A stretch of DNA of 64,000 bases from Poa pratensis (taxonomy: Eukaryota; Streptophyta; Magnoliopsida; Poales; Poaceae): NCBI GenBank assembly GCA_947311845.1, contig CAMZMU010000048.1:26445391-26509390 (forward strand), given 5' to 3'. Positions within the stretch are counted from its first letter, which is position 1. Every line of letters begins with the position of its first letter. Shown here piece after piece: positions 1 through 12,291 of this stretch. The notes under the pieces were generated by a model, which had not been told where the DNA came from, searched no databases, and saw only the letters and a program-made list of their open reading frames with translations. Both the position numbers and the translations under genes were made by a program.

Positions 1-1118
1 ACTTCATTGCATCTTCTTCATTTTTATATCATGAATCAAACTTTTGCTTTAATCGACTCTGATGTGTCTCTTACAGAGTTCTCCTAAATTTGATGCATTT
101 ACAACCCGCTTGTTCATTAACCTTTTGCACAATCACTTGTCTTGTAAGGTCACGTCTAGTCATTTTTTTCTCCTAGATTCTTATTTTAGCTCGGTCTCCA
201 ACAATTATCTCATTGTATCATTGAAAATTATGGTTTAGTCTCAATAAATATTGCCAGAAATAAGATGTCCAAGGGTTTTTCTATGGCTAAGGCAAAGTTT
301 GATATATGTCTGTGAATATTCACAATTTCAACATTGGAGTAATATTGTGTCGTACAGATAAGGCTAAAGAACTAAAGTCTACTTTGTGAGTTCCAAATTT
401 TACACTTCATTATTTTTTCGGGTGACACTTCAAAAAGAAATACTAAACTAAAATTTAACTATGTGCGCACAATTGGTTATGTGGAGAAATACTACAGAAT
501 ATAAAGGCAGTGCGTGAGTTAGAATCATGGGGGTTAATGTCCCAAACATGCTCAAGAGTGTTATGAAACATTACAAAACGCCCCTCTCGAAATTCTATTC
601 TTGCTAACTTAGCTAGTCCATGTGAACCTAATATTGAACGATTCAAAGCCTTTTGAATTTTTCCTAATCTGGAATATTGAATCATGCAGGATTTTTTTCC
701 TAAGTAATCATTTGCACTACGTTTTATGGGAAACTTAACATCCACCCAAACCTTTTGGTATGAGTTGTTTGCTTTCCCCTTCGGTGAAATCAAATAAACT
801 TTGACGCATATGAAATTCCGAAAGATTGAAATGGATAATCTGCATTTTTCCTACTCCTACAGTTTTGTTCTCCCGTGAATCAAATAGGCCCTACATCCCG
901 GGCAATTCATGGCCTGGGTGATAGCATGCCAAAGATAGCATCAGGATTCAGGACTCCGAATTTTTCATTTGGTGCAAAAAACATGGAGATGAAAGCAGAA
1001 ACGTCCCTGCCTAATCCGTTTCCAACCCCGACCTACCGCCGTGTCATAGTGGCAGGTGTGCCATGGCAGGAAGGCTAGGCACTGTAGTGTCGTGGTGACG
1101 GGGGTGTGGTGCACCAGC
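1..1118. other. Intergenic, nothing recognised
   Basis: AT-rich sequence with only short open frames that resemble no family I know. A 112-codon minus-strand frame at 455-793 has no recognisable motif. I see no RNA gene or complete repeat boundary here. Confidence 0.5.
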
Positions 1119-1133
1119 TGCACTTATGGACTA

Positions 1134-3678
1134 CGAAGAAATAGGCTTTCGCCCCGCTTTATAAATAAATCCCAACGGCCGAATCGATACATGGTGATGA
1201 GGGGAACCTCTTACAAAGCAGATCAAAGATAGAAAAAAGAAAACAAGGAGAACCAAACTTGCCACCGAGGACACCGGAACAAATCCGAGGGACGGGGCTC
1301 CACGATGACGCCTAACGACGTAACACGTCGCCGACATCGACATGGTGGACCAGCTTGAAAGGACAATGATGTCGCCTAGAGGGGGGGGGGGGTGAATAGG
1401 CGATTAAAACTTTTCCGGTTTAGGCTTGATAATTGCGGAATAAAACTAGGTGTTTAAATTAACAAGCGAACAATCTAAATAAACTAGGCTCACCTATGTG
1501 CACCAACAACTTATGCTAAGCAAGACAAGCAACAAGGTGATAGCAATAGAATACTTCAAGCACGAAGGCTATCACAATGTAAAGCGCATAAGTAAAGAGG
1601 TCGGGTATAGAAATAACCGAGGCACGCGGAGACGAGGATGTATTCCCGAGTTCCTCCTTTTTAGGTGAGTACGTCTCGTTGGAGAGGTGTGAACCAACAC
1701 AATGGTTCAACAACCACAAAGATTTCACCTTCTTCTCCGATGAACCGCACCACAAAGGTTTGGTTCACCTTCCACTATCGGAATCCTTCGAGGCGGAAAT
1801 CCGGAGCCTTTACAACAACGATCCGGGGCACAACCCACAACGGGATTGGGGGCTCCCGAACAGCTATAAGTGACCACACAAGGGTCTCAACCACCACACG
1901 GGCGTCTAGGGTCCAAAGACCCAAGAGTAACAAGTTCACAAGCTTTCAACTTCCACGAGTCCTCGTGGAGAGCACAAACCAATGCAACGAAGCAATGGCA
2001 AGAACACAAGAAGTGCTCAAGTCCTTCACTCTCAAATTCCAACGAAGCAACAAATGCTTATGGGGGAATAAGAGAGGAAGAACAATGGAGGAGAAATACC
2101 AAGAACTCCAAGATCTAGATCCACTAGGTTCCCCTCACTTAGAGGAGAGATGGATTGGTGGAAATGTAGATCTAGATCTCCTCTCACTTTTCCCTCAAAG
2201 ATATGCAAGAATCATGGGAGGAAATTGAGAGGGGGCAAGTTTTCCAAGGTCAATAATGGTGGGAGAGACAGGGGAAAACGTGTTGCTAAGATTGGGGACC
2301 GTTTGGGGAAGAAGGCCCCTTAAAAAGGTCCCAGAAAATCTGCCCGTTGGGCAGTTTTTCCCCCCGGGGCTGTAGTACTGGGCTTGACCCGGTACTACTC
2401 CCTTCGCGGTAGTACTGGGCCAGCCCGCGGTAGTACTGGGCAAGAAAGCAGAAACATCAGAACCATCCGGGGAGATGCGGTACTAGCCCCGGTACTTGAC
2501 ACGGTAGTACCGGCCATGGAAACCCGGTACTACTGGGCCAAATCCGATACTACCGTCCTACTAAAAAACTGCAGAAACCCCAACACCAAAACGGACATAA
2601 CTTGAGTTTCCGAACTCCGTTTTCGATGTTCTTGGGCTCGTTGGAATCACCACAACGAGCTTTACAAGATCATGCTTAGAAACATCATAGTCCAACAAGG
2701 GAGGATAAAACAAAATGTAGAAAGGTAAACCTTCTCTATAAAAGAACAACCGGTAAATCCTCCAACATCAAAACTCAACAAGATATTCATCAAGACTCCG
2801 TTTTCTATGATCTTGGGCTTGTTTCGAAGATAATCACAAGCCTTACAAGATCATGCATATACACATCATAGTCCATCATGTGAGGAGGAAACCACAAGGA
2901 GAGAGTTTGACCTCTCTAGAAAAAATAAGCCGGTAAAACCTTCAATATCAAAAACGCAACAAGATATGCATATGAAATCCGTTTTTGATGAACTAGAGCT
3001 TGGTATGGAGATAAACATAAGCTCTAAATTCTCACATGGATAAAAGCCAAATAAGAACCAAGAAAGATGATATGCCAAGTATGCAAAGGTTTGAGCTCTC
3101 CACAAAGATGCGATCAAGTTACTCACTTGAGAGCCCCTCTTGATAGTACGTCGTCTATCCTATAACCCGATCTCCCACTAACACCATGAGACCGGTAAAA
3201 TAGGAACCCTATCAAGATCATACTTTTGCCTTGCGCATTCCACTTGAGCTAGATGACGATCTTGACTCACTCAAGATGGAACACCTTTCTTGATTGTGCT
3301 TGCTAGCACATGCTTGATGAAGATTTCTCCAAATACTCCCCCATACACCATTATGGGAGAGCCTCGCTAAGCTCCGTCTTCATGTATCCACTTGCACTTC
3401 ATCTTCTTCTCTTGATATAGATGATGGCTTGGAGATAAACATGAATGTTCACTCAAACTTCTTTTCCAAGCCATGCTTGCAATAAGCTCAACTCTAGATG
3501 ACCATTCTTCATATGAACTCATTGGGTTCATCATATAATCTTCTAGAGTCCAACACATAAATTCCAATCTTCTTCGTGGACAAGATCTATAAAGATATCT
3601 CAATGCAAACATTAGTCCATAGGGATTGTCATTAATTACCAAAACCACGCATGGGGCAACACATGCACTTTTCACAGT
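1134..3678 (-). mobile_element. Composite retroelement insertion with 15-bp target duplication
   Basis: The block is bracketed by a perfect 15-bp direct repeat, tgcacttatggacta, at 1119-1133 and 3679-3693, the length expected of a LINE target duplication. The left 230 bases look like the reverse complement of a Triticeae LINE 3' region (the 'aaataggctttcgccccgc' type). From about 1368 the sequence changes to another Triticeae repeat. That part opens with 'gatgtcgcctagag' and a G run, holds gtagtact-rich sequence at 2370-2570, and has degenerate repeats of roughly 150-200 bp at 2610-3060 built around 'acaagatcatgc' and 'catcatagtcca'. No reverse transcriptase survives. The boundaries are solid; the class of the 1368-3678 part is inference. 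Confidence 0.6.
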
Positions 3679-4257
3679 TGCACTTATGGACTATCGCTGT
3701 TCTTGTCAGCGACAAATTAAAACTGCTCAGGTGAGTGTAATTCGAGCGAGAACGGCAGCGCCATACGGATGCCTCCACGTGCTGATGAACTCGTCTGGGA
3801 GCCGTCGAGTAAATACCAGCCAACTCCTTGTCCATATCATTAGGCACGACTGGCACCTGAACAAACCGGGAAAAGAAAGACCAACACAAAGTTGCTAAAG
3901 ATGATTAGAGGAAAATCTCTGCGCAGAAAGAAAATATTACACAAAAGGCTAAATGCAGCTAGAATCGTAGAACCCCCAGTATGGCTGAGCTCAATTTGAA
4001 AATAAGAAGTCAGAAACTCGTATTTTGGGCTTTCAAAAAATTACGAAATAAATCACACACGTAGGTATATGATAGGAACTTACTCATGCAAATTTTGGGA
4101 ACAAGTTATGAAAGTTTACAAACTGTTCAAAAGTCACAAGATCACAAGCCTTTGCGCCCAAGTTACAAAATTATGAGCTTGGTATGAACTCAGAACTCGA
4201 ATCATTTTTTAATTCTTTTTTATAGATCACAAGTGATTTAAGTTTTAAAATTTACAT

Positions 4258-4518
4258 TTTTTTTAGATAAAAGGGCCTCGCTCCAATTTCATTAACGAAA
4301 CCATATCATTCTTACAAAGTACCAGCCATAACACCACCACCATACTCAAACTGGAAAGTAAAAGTAACACAAAAGGAAAGAAAACACAACAGGTTCGAGG
4401 AATAGCGAAAAGAAGAAAACTATCCGCAGCGAAAGCCAACCTCTCTAACCATGATGAAATAGGCCGGAGCCCCGCTATATTAATATAGCAAAACCTCTCT
4501 GACCATCAATCTCTTCTA
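4258..4518 (-). mobile_element. 5'-truncated LINE fragment
   Basis: A 261-bp insertion is flanked by a perfect 15-bp target duplication, ttttaaaatttacat, at 4243-4257 and 4519-4533. The left edge is a T run followed by 'agataaaagggcctcgctcc', the complement of a LINE 3' tail, so the element lies on the minus strand. A second LINE-tail-like motif ('gaaataggccggagccccgc') is at about 4449. Nothing coding remains. Confidence 0.75.
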
Positions 4519-4539
4519 TTTTAAAATTTACATGCACAT

Positions 4540-4640
4540 ACATATATGTACATTCTCAACGGGCATGATTTTTTTGTGATGTTCTGGAAATTTACATGCA
4601 CATACATGTATGTACATTCTCAACTGCGATACATATATGC
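4540..4640. repeat. Short direct repeat
   Basis: The phrase around 'ttacatgcacatacat' with 'tgtacattctcaac' occurs at about 4527-4560 and again at 4590-4625. It is a local duplication just right of the LINE target duplication. Confidence 0.5.
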
Positions 4641-4912
4641 TCCCTCTAGCCCAAGCTTGGGTTCAGATGAACCCCGTTCCGAAAATTCCCCCTTAAAATG
4701 CAGTGGTTCTGAAAATAGATAAATTGTCAGATGAGTCTACAATGAGTCAATGAGTCCAGCAGGGAGATATCGCAGTTTTGTTTTCTGAAAAATAAAAATA
4801 ATCCCGAAAACTGAAGAGCTCCCGGAAAATATCTCAAAGCCCAGCTCTGACGAGCGAGAACTTGCAGTTCAGATAAGGCAACCGCGCGCGGTGCCACTCG
4901 TCAGAGCCGGCC

Positions 4913-6201
4913 ATGGCTTTCGGAGCTCCAACTGCCGCCGCCCCCCATGGCCACGCCACTCCAGCTCCTCTCACGAGCTCATCATGGAAGCACGGCACCG
5001 CCTTCTTCAGCTCCTCTAAGCTAACCGGCGGCGGCCAGAGGGCACGGCTCGCGACTGCAGTGCCCGCTCTGTCGCCGCTAACGTCGGCGCCGGCACCCTT
5101 CCCTCCTCCCAATGCGGAGTACCTGGCCGCCGAGTTCTCCGGCCACGGCGTCACCTTCGAGGCCGTAGGCGACAGCTGCGCCGTGAAGATGACGGTGCGC
5201 AACGGCAGCGGGGCGCACCTGCTGCTGCCGAGCGGGCTCGTCACGTCCTACAAGCCGGCCATGTGGCACGGCGCCGCCACGGAGGTGCTCCACACCACCG
5301 TCGGCGAGGGCGCTGGCGGGAGGCCCGTCATCCGCGGCGGCGTCTCCATGGACCTCCGATGCGTGCGCGGCGGCGTCGCCGGCGACGCGCCGTTGTCGTG
5401 GTCGCCGGGCGGGGCGTGGTCGCTCCGCGACGTGAGGGGAGGCCCCACGGGCTCCATCGAGGTGGAGCTCGTGTCGGTCGAGCCGCCGAGGAACGGGACG
5501 GCGGAGGCGAGGTGCGTGGTGACGCTGAGCCCGGAGGCGCTGGCCTCGGAGCTCACGGTGACGAACGCCGCGTCGTCCTCGTCGGCCGTGGCGCTGTCGG
5601 GCGCCGTGTCGAACCACCTCCGCGTGAGCACGCCGGACGCCACCTACGCCGTGGGGCTCCAGGGCTCGGACTACCGCAGCAGGGAGCCCCTGCTGTCGGA
5701 GTTCAGCATCCGCCTCCCGGACAGCGCGCGGTCCCAGCCGCTGCACTGGGCCAAAGGGCTCGACATCTTCCTCTCTGGCGGAGGCGCGCCGGCGGTGGCG
5801 CAGGAGCCGGACGGCGAGGAGGACGACGACTACAAGCACCTGACGGCGGAGCTGTGCCGGATTTACAGCCACGCGCCCAGAGAGTTCACCGTCATCGACA
5901 GGGTACGTAATAAGACCAAACATCAACAATGGCAAATTGAGATTATGCATCGCAGGCAAGAACCATGGTGCATTGAAACTGAATTCTTGTGGAAAATTCT
6001 GTATCTGCAGGGCAGGAGGAACTCGGTGTGCTTGAGCAGGAGAGGGTTCGAGGAGCTGTACATCTTCAGCCCGGATCCAAGCACGAATGGTACGGGAAGT
6101 ACGCGTACGTGTGCATCGGGCCTGCGATGCTCAAGCCCGTGGTGCTGGCGCCTGGAGCTACATGGCAAGGGGCTCAGTGCATCCGCAACCCAAACCTGTA
6201 G
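4913..6201 (+). CDS. Photosynthetic NDH subunit of subcomplex B 2 (PnsB2/NDF2-like), frameshifted
   Basis: The product resembles the chloroplast NDH-complex accessory subunit PnsB2 (NDF2/NDH45), an aldose-1-epimerase-fold protein that is structural rather than enzymatic and supports cyclic electron flow around photosystem I in the thylakoid. Exon 1 (4913-5902, 330 codons) opens with an Ala/Ser-rich stretch typical of a chloroplast transit peptide. It contains the family-like segments LLPSGLVTSYKP, DYRSREPLLSEFSIRLP and ELCRIYSHAPREFTVIDR. A GT-AG intron (5903-6010) leads in phase to exon 2 (GRRNSV, RRGFEELYIFSP). At 6071-6075 one base appears lost: the frame must shift to continue with GSKHEWYGKYAY and end QCIRNPNL at 6201. 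Left in frame, the protein would run to 6211 with an unrelated tail. Either an assembly error or a recent null allele fits. Confidence 0.75.
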
Positions 6202-6661
6202 ACAGACCTAGGCTGTTGCTGGAAGATGATGATGACCTGGACATGTCATACACATCATTTGTACATATTGCTCATGAGCAAGAAAATACATGTGAAACAG
6301 GGAAATGCCAGGTTTTGCAAATCACAGATAACGGTGTTCAAGAAAATAATCATATGAGCAAGACTGCGATAACGCTTAATAGCCATAACGATCAAAGTAA
6401 ATGGATACAGGTTACCAACATCCGAAACTGTGAGATTGTTTGCAGCGACAGATACAACAACAGAATATGTCACAACAACAGGCGTTTCCATCCTCTCCAG
6501 GACAATTCCCTTCTATCCAGCATATACATTACCAAAATAAGACAACACACAACTGATGAGCAATTTCAGATGAAGGATGGAGCCACAGTGTGCTTAAGTC
6601 ATTCTTTAAGTAACACCTCCTTACAAATCAGAAACGTAACCATTTGGTGTCCTATCCCTAC

Positions 6662-6990
6662 AGACTTCTGAGAACCTCATGTTGAAGAGTCCTGCATGTT
6701 GGCGAACGTCTAGGCCAACTGGTGGAACCGTTTGCCTCCTCAACACTGCCGAGCAAACATTAATCAATTAGGAGAGGATGACACTTATCAGATTAACGTA
6801 ACGAGAAAAATCCAGACATGAGAATACGATGATTGATACTGATGTACCGAATTCCAGTTGTAAGCTGCTACATTGATAGGCATTGTGAAAATATGCCATG
6901 TACCTATGAGCTTTTCTCAATAGCTTGCATTCGGTAATTGTAGGCTTTATGTGGGATTGTGGCGAGTGTAACATGTACCTGAGTAGTTGA
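6662..6990 (-). pseudogene. Decayed copy of the ING last exon and its intron flank
   Basis: On the minus strand, 6665-6745 aligns by eye with the last exon of the ING gene at 7358-7459 (EGGEWFHY becomes a stop-broken C*GGKRFH). The upstream intron sequence, including 'gcaaacatta' beside 'gtaaacatta' and later similar blocks, also matches 7460-7660. It has stops and is not part of the intact reading frame. This is a local tandem duplication of about 300 bp that has since diverged. Confidence 0.6.
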
Positions 6991-7357
6991 TATGTCTCTA
7001 CATATGTTTACTTCTAGTTGTACACTGGGTGGCTTGGTCTGCTCTATGACCTTTTTCCTTTGCTTATTTATTGCTGCAGAAGGCAGCATCGCCTTCTGGC
7101 GCTCCTACACTACCCATGTGCTATATGTACGGTCTAAAGTCTGAAATTTGCAATTGTTATTTTGAGGGATTGAGTAAATGGCTTTCTAATGAGGAAAGTA
7201 TGCACTGAAAGTAATCTATTGATTTGTGGAATTACTACTTGCTTAGAACACGGCTATACATATTTACATTTATATATGAAGATGAGCTGAATGTAGCATA
7301 TAATTACCTGATTCTACAGATCGAAAATGGTTAGTCTTACCAATTTAGGAGATCCCC

Positions 7358-10300
7358 TCATTGAAGATTCCTGCAAGTTGGGCAAAACCATTTCCCTTTG
7401 AATCTTGTTTCTGGTGTCAGACCAACACACGAGTAGTGGAACCATTCGCCTCCTTCACACTGGTGGGTAAACATTAAATGTTAGCACTCGGCAGAGATGG
7501 ACGACGTTAACGTAAAAAAGCCAAAATGTATCATCATAACATAAAAAGCATCGGTACCATAGTTCGGATGTGATAGTGCGAGAAACTACCGCATAAGGTT
7601 CCAATTATGCCCCTTTATCTAATGTTTTTCTTCGGTAATTGTAGTTTCTAGCACAGAGCATTGCACCTGATCACGAGGACTGATGCAGCAGTTCTCATCT
7701 ACGACCATGAATTGTTAAAAGAATGTTTCTCTAAGTTCAATCTTGGATGGTTGTGTAGGTTCCCTTGTCTATTTTACGAAGAATCATTCAGTATTCCATT
7801 CCTTTCCATGGGAGGGAGTATCCAGTGCATCATTACCATTAAGAGTGCCAAGCTAATGTAACATGTAAACAGTCATAGAATTTAATGAGGATGTAACGGA
7901 TAGGTTTCAGCAAGAAAACTAATATAATAGGACGCAAACAGTATTAAAGATTTGGAAACCATAACACTATGCATATTTAATTAATAAATTAAGCAATTTG
8001 TTATATATACTATCCAAAGGACTGGTTTGAAGGCTACGGTACGACCGTAAATCCTATGAAGGACTACCCTCAAACTGCACCTGTGGAATTCAATGAAAAA
8101 ATGTAACGCATGGACCACTAATTCCATTCGACCGTTAGTTTAAAGTTAATAAAATAGAAATCAACTTTTAATTGACATGTTATACAACATCTGGAAATTG
8201 CAAACCGTGCTAGAGTACAATGGCAAGCATATAAATAGTATAACCTGATGTCATATCCTAGTAAAAATAGTAAAGCAGTGAGTACATGATCCTCATTCGG
8301 GATAACAACAGGTAGAATAAACTACCAAGCATGGGATGACCAACCACCAGTCAAGTCACAACATCATGTTCAAAAAGCAACAAATAAAGTTTGGAAATCT
8401 CTAAAGCTTTTCTTAGGCCTGACAAGGGTAAAAACTAGTACTCCCTCTGTTCCTTTTAATTGACGCGGAGATTTAACTGAGCAAGTACAAATCTATAGCA
8501 CAAACCGCGTCAATTAAAATGGAACGGAGGTGGTAATTCAGAACACACAAGCTAAACTCGTCCAAAACTCAGAGGATAAGTATCATTACTTAGCACCATA
8601 AAGACTTACATTCTCGTTGTCACAAGCAATCATATCACCATATGAAACCTGAAATATAAACAAAAAATAAGAAAATCTTTTGAGCAAAAAGTTGAGAAGA
8701 TATGTTCAATGGAAATATTAATGAAAATACCATTTCCAGGAATATTAACATATATAAGCTTCCAGCTTACCTGGTGGCATATACAGTATGTCGGTTCATT
8801 TGGATCAATCATTTGCTCCACATCCATAGATGCAGCTGTTTTCTTGGTGCTGCCTGGAGGGGGCATTAAGTCGAAGTCCATACCCCTTTCCCTCTCCCAT
8901 TCCCTCTCTCTGAACTTCTTTGATGATGCTTGGGGAGTATTGAAACCATGCCTCCGTTTTTCTTCTCTGCCACCCATTGGCATTGGAGGAAGGATATGCG
9001 GTTCATCTGGAGGTATTTTTCCTTCTGCAAGCGAGAGAGAATCAGGGAATAAACATTAAATCAATATTCTGTTTGACGAAGGATTGAGGATGGCTGACAA
9101 TATTTGTTTGATGACGGGATTCCTAAATAATAAGTAAATTTGCCACGAATTGCTTATACCTTGCTTTAAATCTTCAGCAAACTGACCCAGGTCTTCATCC
9201 AGCCGCTTGACATGGCTCTCTATCTGTACAATAATACAGCGATCAAATATGAAATAAAATGTACATCTAAACTACTTCAGTCGCTTCGTACTGGGAAAAG
9301 GAGGGCACATTCCAAATTCTTCAAGCTACAAGACATTTCAGAAGGAAAACAGTAAGGAAGCAGAACCAGGTCATAAGCTTGGCGTGCGAGCAAAACTTTC
9401 TCGGTGCAGAGACTAAGCGCATTGTCCTGGCTATTTTCAATATCATTCTTCATCCTATCCGAGGCAGCGTCATCATCATCCACCATGTTCGGCCTCTCGC
9501 TCCCATGGGATGACATTCCCAGGACGTACCTAATCTGCCGTTTTGTCTGACCCAGAATGCCTGCATCAATAGAATATAGGGAAAATTGGTTATTTACCCA
9601 AAACTTGACTAGCCTTGGATTATATACCCAAAGTTGATCATACATTGGTGGAATACCCAATAGGGACTTGAAAGCAAAAAAGAATATTTCTAGTGCAATA
9701 TTAGTAACAGAAATCATTAGATCAGCATCGATCAACCCCTCCGAAAAATAAAATTGATCTGTTGATCCCGAACACTCAGGTCATTCACGCATACGCGAGG
9801 TTGCACGTTCCGCCAACAGCACAGGGAGTGGCGGATCAACCACTACGCCTCCGGCCGGCTGGCACCGTCTGACGCCGTTGCCGCCAACCGGCGCCGTGTG
9901 CTTATACCTTGTCCCGATCTATCCATAAGTCTACTCGTCCAGTGTTGCTGTACGCAGTGAGAAAATCATGCATGTTGGCCTTCCAGTGTAGCCGATATAA
10001 TGTGTACTTGGTTGGATGAACAAGCAGCGGCGAGTAAACGCTTGTGGAAGAAAGATTGGCTCACATGATACGGTTGTACCAATTGATTTATGTGCTATCA
10101 ACAATGGATTTTGTACCTGTGCCAATTGAATCATGTCGTCTCATTTCTGGATTTGATTTATGTGAACTGATACGGCGGCGCGCGTACGCATGAGATCTGA
10201 CCCAACTAACTCTGTTTGACCAGCTCTAATCGATCCGGGGCTATAATTTCTTTTAGATCCCTATTAGATATTCGTTTTGCTTTTAAATCTGCTTTGGGTA

Positions 10301-10856
10301 TTTTACAAATGTACATCCAACTTTGGGTACATAATCCAAGGTCAGTCAAGTTTTGGGTAAATAACCAATTTTCCCTAGAATATAAGATGCAGAATTACAA
10401 AATAAACCTGAGATACATCATTCACCAAATCACCATCATCTAAAACAGCTATCACAAATAGAACAACTAATCCTCCCAGTGGGGTCGTCGCCTACCACTT
10501 TTATGGCATTACATATCAGTGTCGACGATTAAAATTGACTAAATGATAGGGAAACAGAATGGAATGGGAAATCCATTCATTCTCGCAACGAATACTTTAG
10601 CAGATTCTCAAAAAGGATTTTCTAAATTAAAAGGAATAGCAAAATCATCACCATTAGCCCTCTCGTCGAGCTCGTGCATGGTGGAGAGAATCCTCTGTAG
10701 GTCGCCGGCTAGGGTGCTCGAATCTGCGGGACGAAATGAAGCCAGTAAGATCAAAAGGTCCACGGGCACCCTCGAACGAAGAAAGGAAAATCGAATCCAG
10801 CAAATCTCACACTCCAAGTAGTCATCCACGTACACGCCAGTGCGAGCGATCGCCAT
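7358..10856 (-). CDS. ING-family PHD-finger protein (ING1/ING2-like)
   Basis: Encodes an inhibitor-of-growth chromatin reader: an N-terminal ING helical domain that joins histone acetyltransferase or deacetylase complexes, and a C-terminal PHD finger that binds H3K4me3. Seven exons join in frame: 10856-10811, 10723-10652, 9560-9367, 9223-9160, 9024-8771, 8648-8610 and 7459-7358, giving 256 residues, a normal length. It starts [15 protein letters not shown]. The PHD finger runs [33 protein letters not shown] and on to WFCPTCR, so the Cys4-His-Cys3 ligands are all present. A basic KK/R-rich linker precedes it. All introns are GT-AG. Intron 2 contains a Mutator-like element and intron 6 is about 1.15 kb with a Stowaway MITE. 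No frameshift or stop was found, so the gene looks functional. Confidence 0.9.
8441..8533. mobile_element. Stowaway MITE
   Basis: A 93-bp element with inverted termini ctccctctgttcc and ggaacggaggtgg lies between TA dinucleotides at 8439-8440 and 8534-8535. It sits in the last intron of the ING gene. Confidence 0.85.
9579..10375. mobile_element. Mutator-like non-autonomous element in ING intron 2
   Basis: Inverted termini begin gggaaaattggttatttacc and remain alignable for roughly 100 bp. They are flanked by a perfect 9-bp target duplication, tagaatata, at 9570-9578 and 10376-10384. The length of 797 bp, 9-bp duplication and long inverted ends indicate a MULE derivative. The interior is partly GC-rich (9780-9920) but holds no clear coding frame. 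Confidence 0.85.
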
Positions 10857-10857
10857 G

Positions 10858-11950
10858 CCGAACGATGAAGTGAGGGATTCAGCGGCGCTGGGCTGGATTC
10901 GATGCTGTGATTGGGGATTAGGGTTTCGGAGCAAGAGGTGGGGAATCTGGCTAAAATTTAGAAACGTTTCCTCATATGGGTGATTATGACGTCATTAATG
11001 TGGCTGGGACAGCCCGCTGCGCTTTTCTAGTCATATGGGCCGTAGGATACATCACTATGGATTCTGTCTTCTTTTTTCGAATGCAATCAGTTTATTATAA
11101 TTTCCCTCCTAAACATGTCTATTCTAAATTTCTTCCACTAAAAAAGGACTATTCAGAATTTATGGGTGTGACGCTTCCATTAGGCCATTATTGGCACAAT
11201 TTTTGCTTGCTCTTCTTTTCGCAACAAATATTAGGTTGCTACAACCGAATTATTTTAAGCAAAAATTGCTACATTTCTCCTGATGAATGATGGGAGCGGT
11301 TACCGAGTGCGTGGTAACTCGCTAGCGTTACCTGTGTAATAAAAGAGTTCTTTCTTTTTCATGTGACTCTGATGTCACCCTATCTCTCTCCATATTTTGA
11401 ACTTACGCATGTTTTTGTGTCTCTAGGTGAATTTTTGCATGATATATTTGGCTTTTCTTCCAAAGATATTATTTACTTTTTACTTTGTTTTCACATCCAA
11501 ATGTTGTCACTCATGAGAAGATAAAAATGCTGAAATCTAGTGATTCTCTCAAATACTCATGAGAGCAGCTACAAAATTCTCCCAAGTTGCTTTATCCACC
11601 TTTTTGTGTTACCAATGTGACGAGGATGAGCCATCCCCTGTTTCATCTAGAAGAAACTTGCTATCATGAGAGCCCTCATTTTTTTGCTTGGTGTTCAAGC
11701 CCTAGCCCCCAAACTCTCCTCATTTCTTTTTCAATTTTTTCCTATCTATTTTCTACACGAACTGTAGTTCTACAATTTTCAAAGTTCGAAAGTTATAATT
11801 CAACTTTAGAACCTAAAACATTTTAATCAAATATAGTTCAAACATGCCAAGGTTGTTTAAACACGCTAGAAGAGAACTACATCAGACCATATCGAGGTTG
11901 ACAAATCCGGCGATGCATCTCAAGAAACACTCCGAGTCGATTTGGAATGC
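10858..11950. other. Intergenic, nothing recognised
   Basis: This is the region upstream of the ING gene. The first 110 bases are probably its 5' leader and promoter. The rest is AT-rich with no recognisable gene, RNA or complete transposon. Confidence 0.4.
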
Positions 11951-11954
11951 ACTA

Positions 11955-12257
11955 GTATGACCGTCTTATTAACAACATCAACGCCAAGTCTTCATATTGA
12001 CCACTCATTCTTGATGTTTATATTATGCATGATCACGAAAATCCATCACCATCTCTTAAGGTTTCTTGCTTCCGAAATCTCGTTGGCTCATGAACACAAA
12101 GCCACCTTGGAGCATTCCAGATGCTCTCTACACATCATCCTCACATATTCTTGTGTAGTGGCAAAGGAAGATCTTATGTTTTTTTTTTTTGCGGGGAAAG
12201 GAAGATCTTATGCTACCTTATATGTTTGTGATTGTCTTTTAAAAAATCATCCTTTAA

Positions 12258-12291
<34 letters not shown>

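Noticed and set aside
5078..5959. 293-codon minus-strand frame opposite PnsB2
   Set aside because: A GC-rich shadow of the real plus-strand gene, His/Arg-rich and without any domain.
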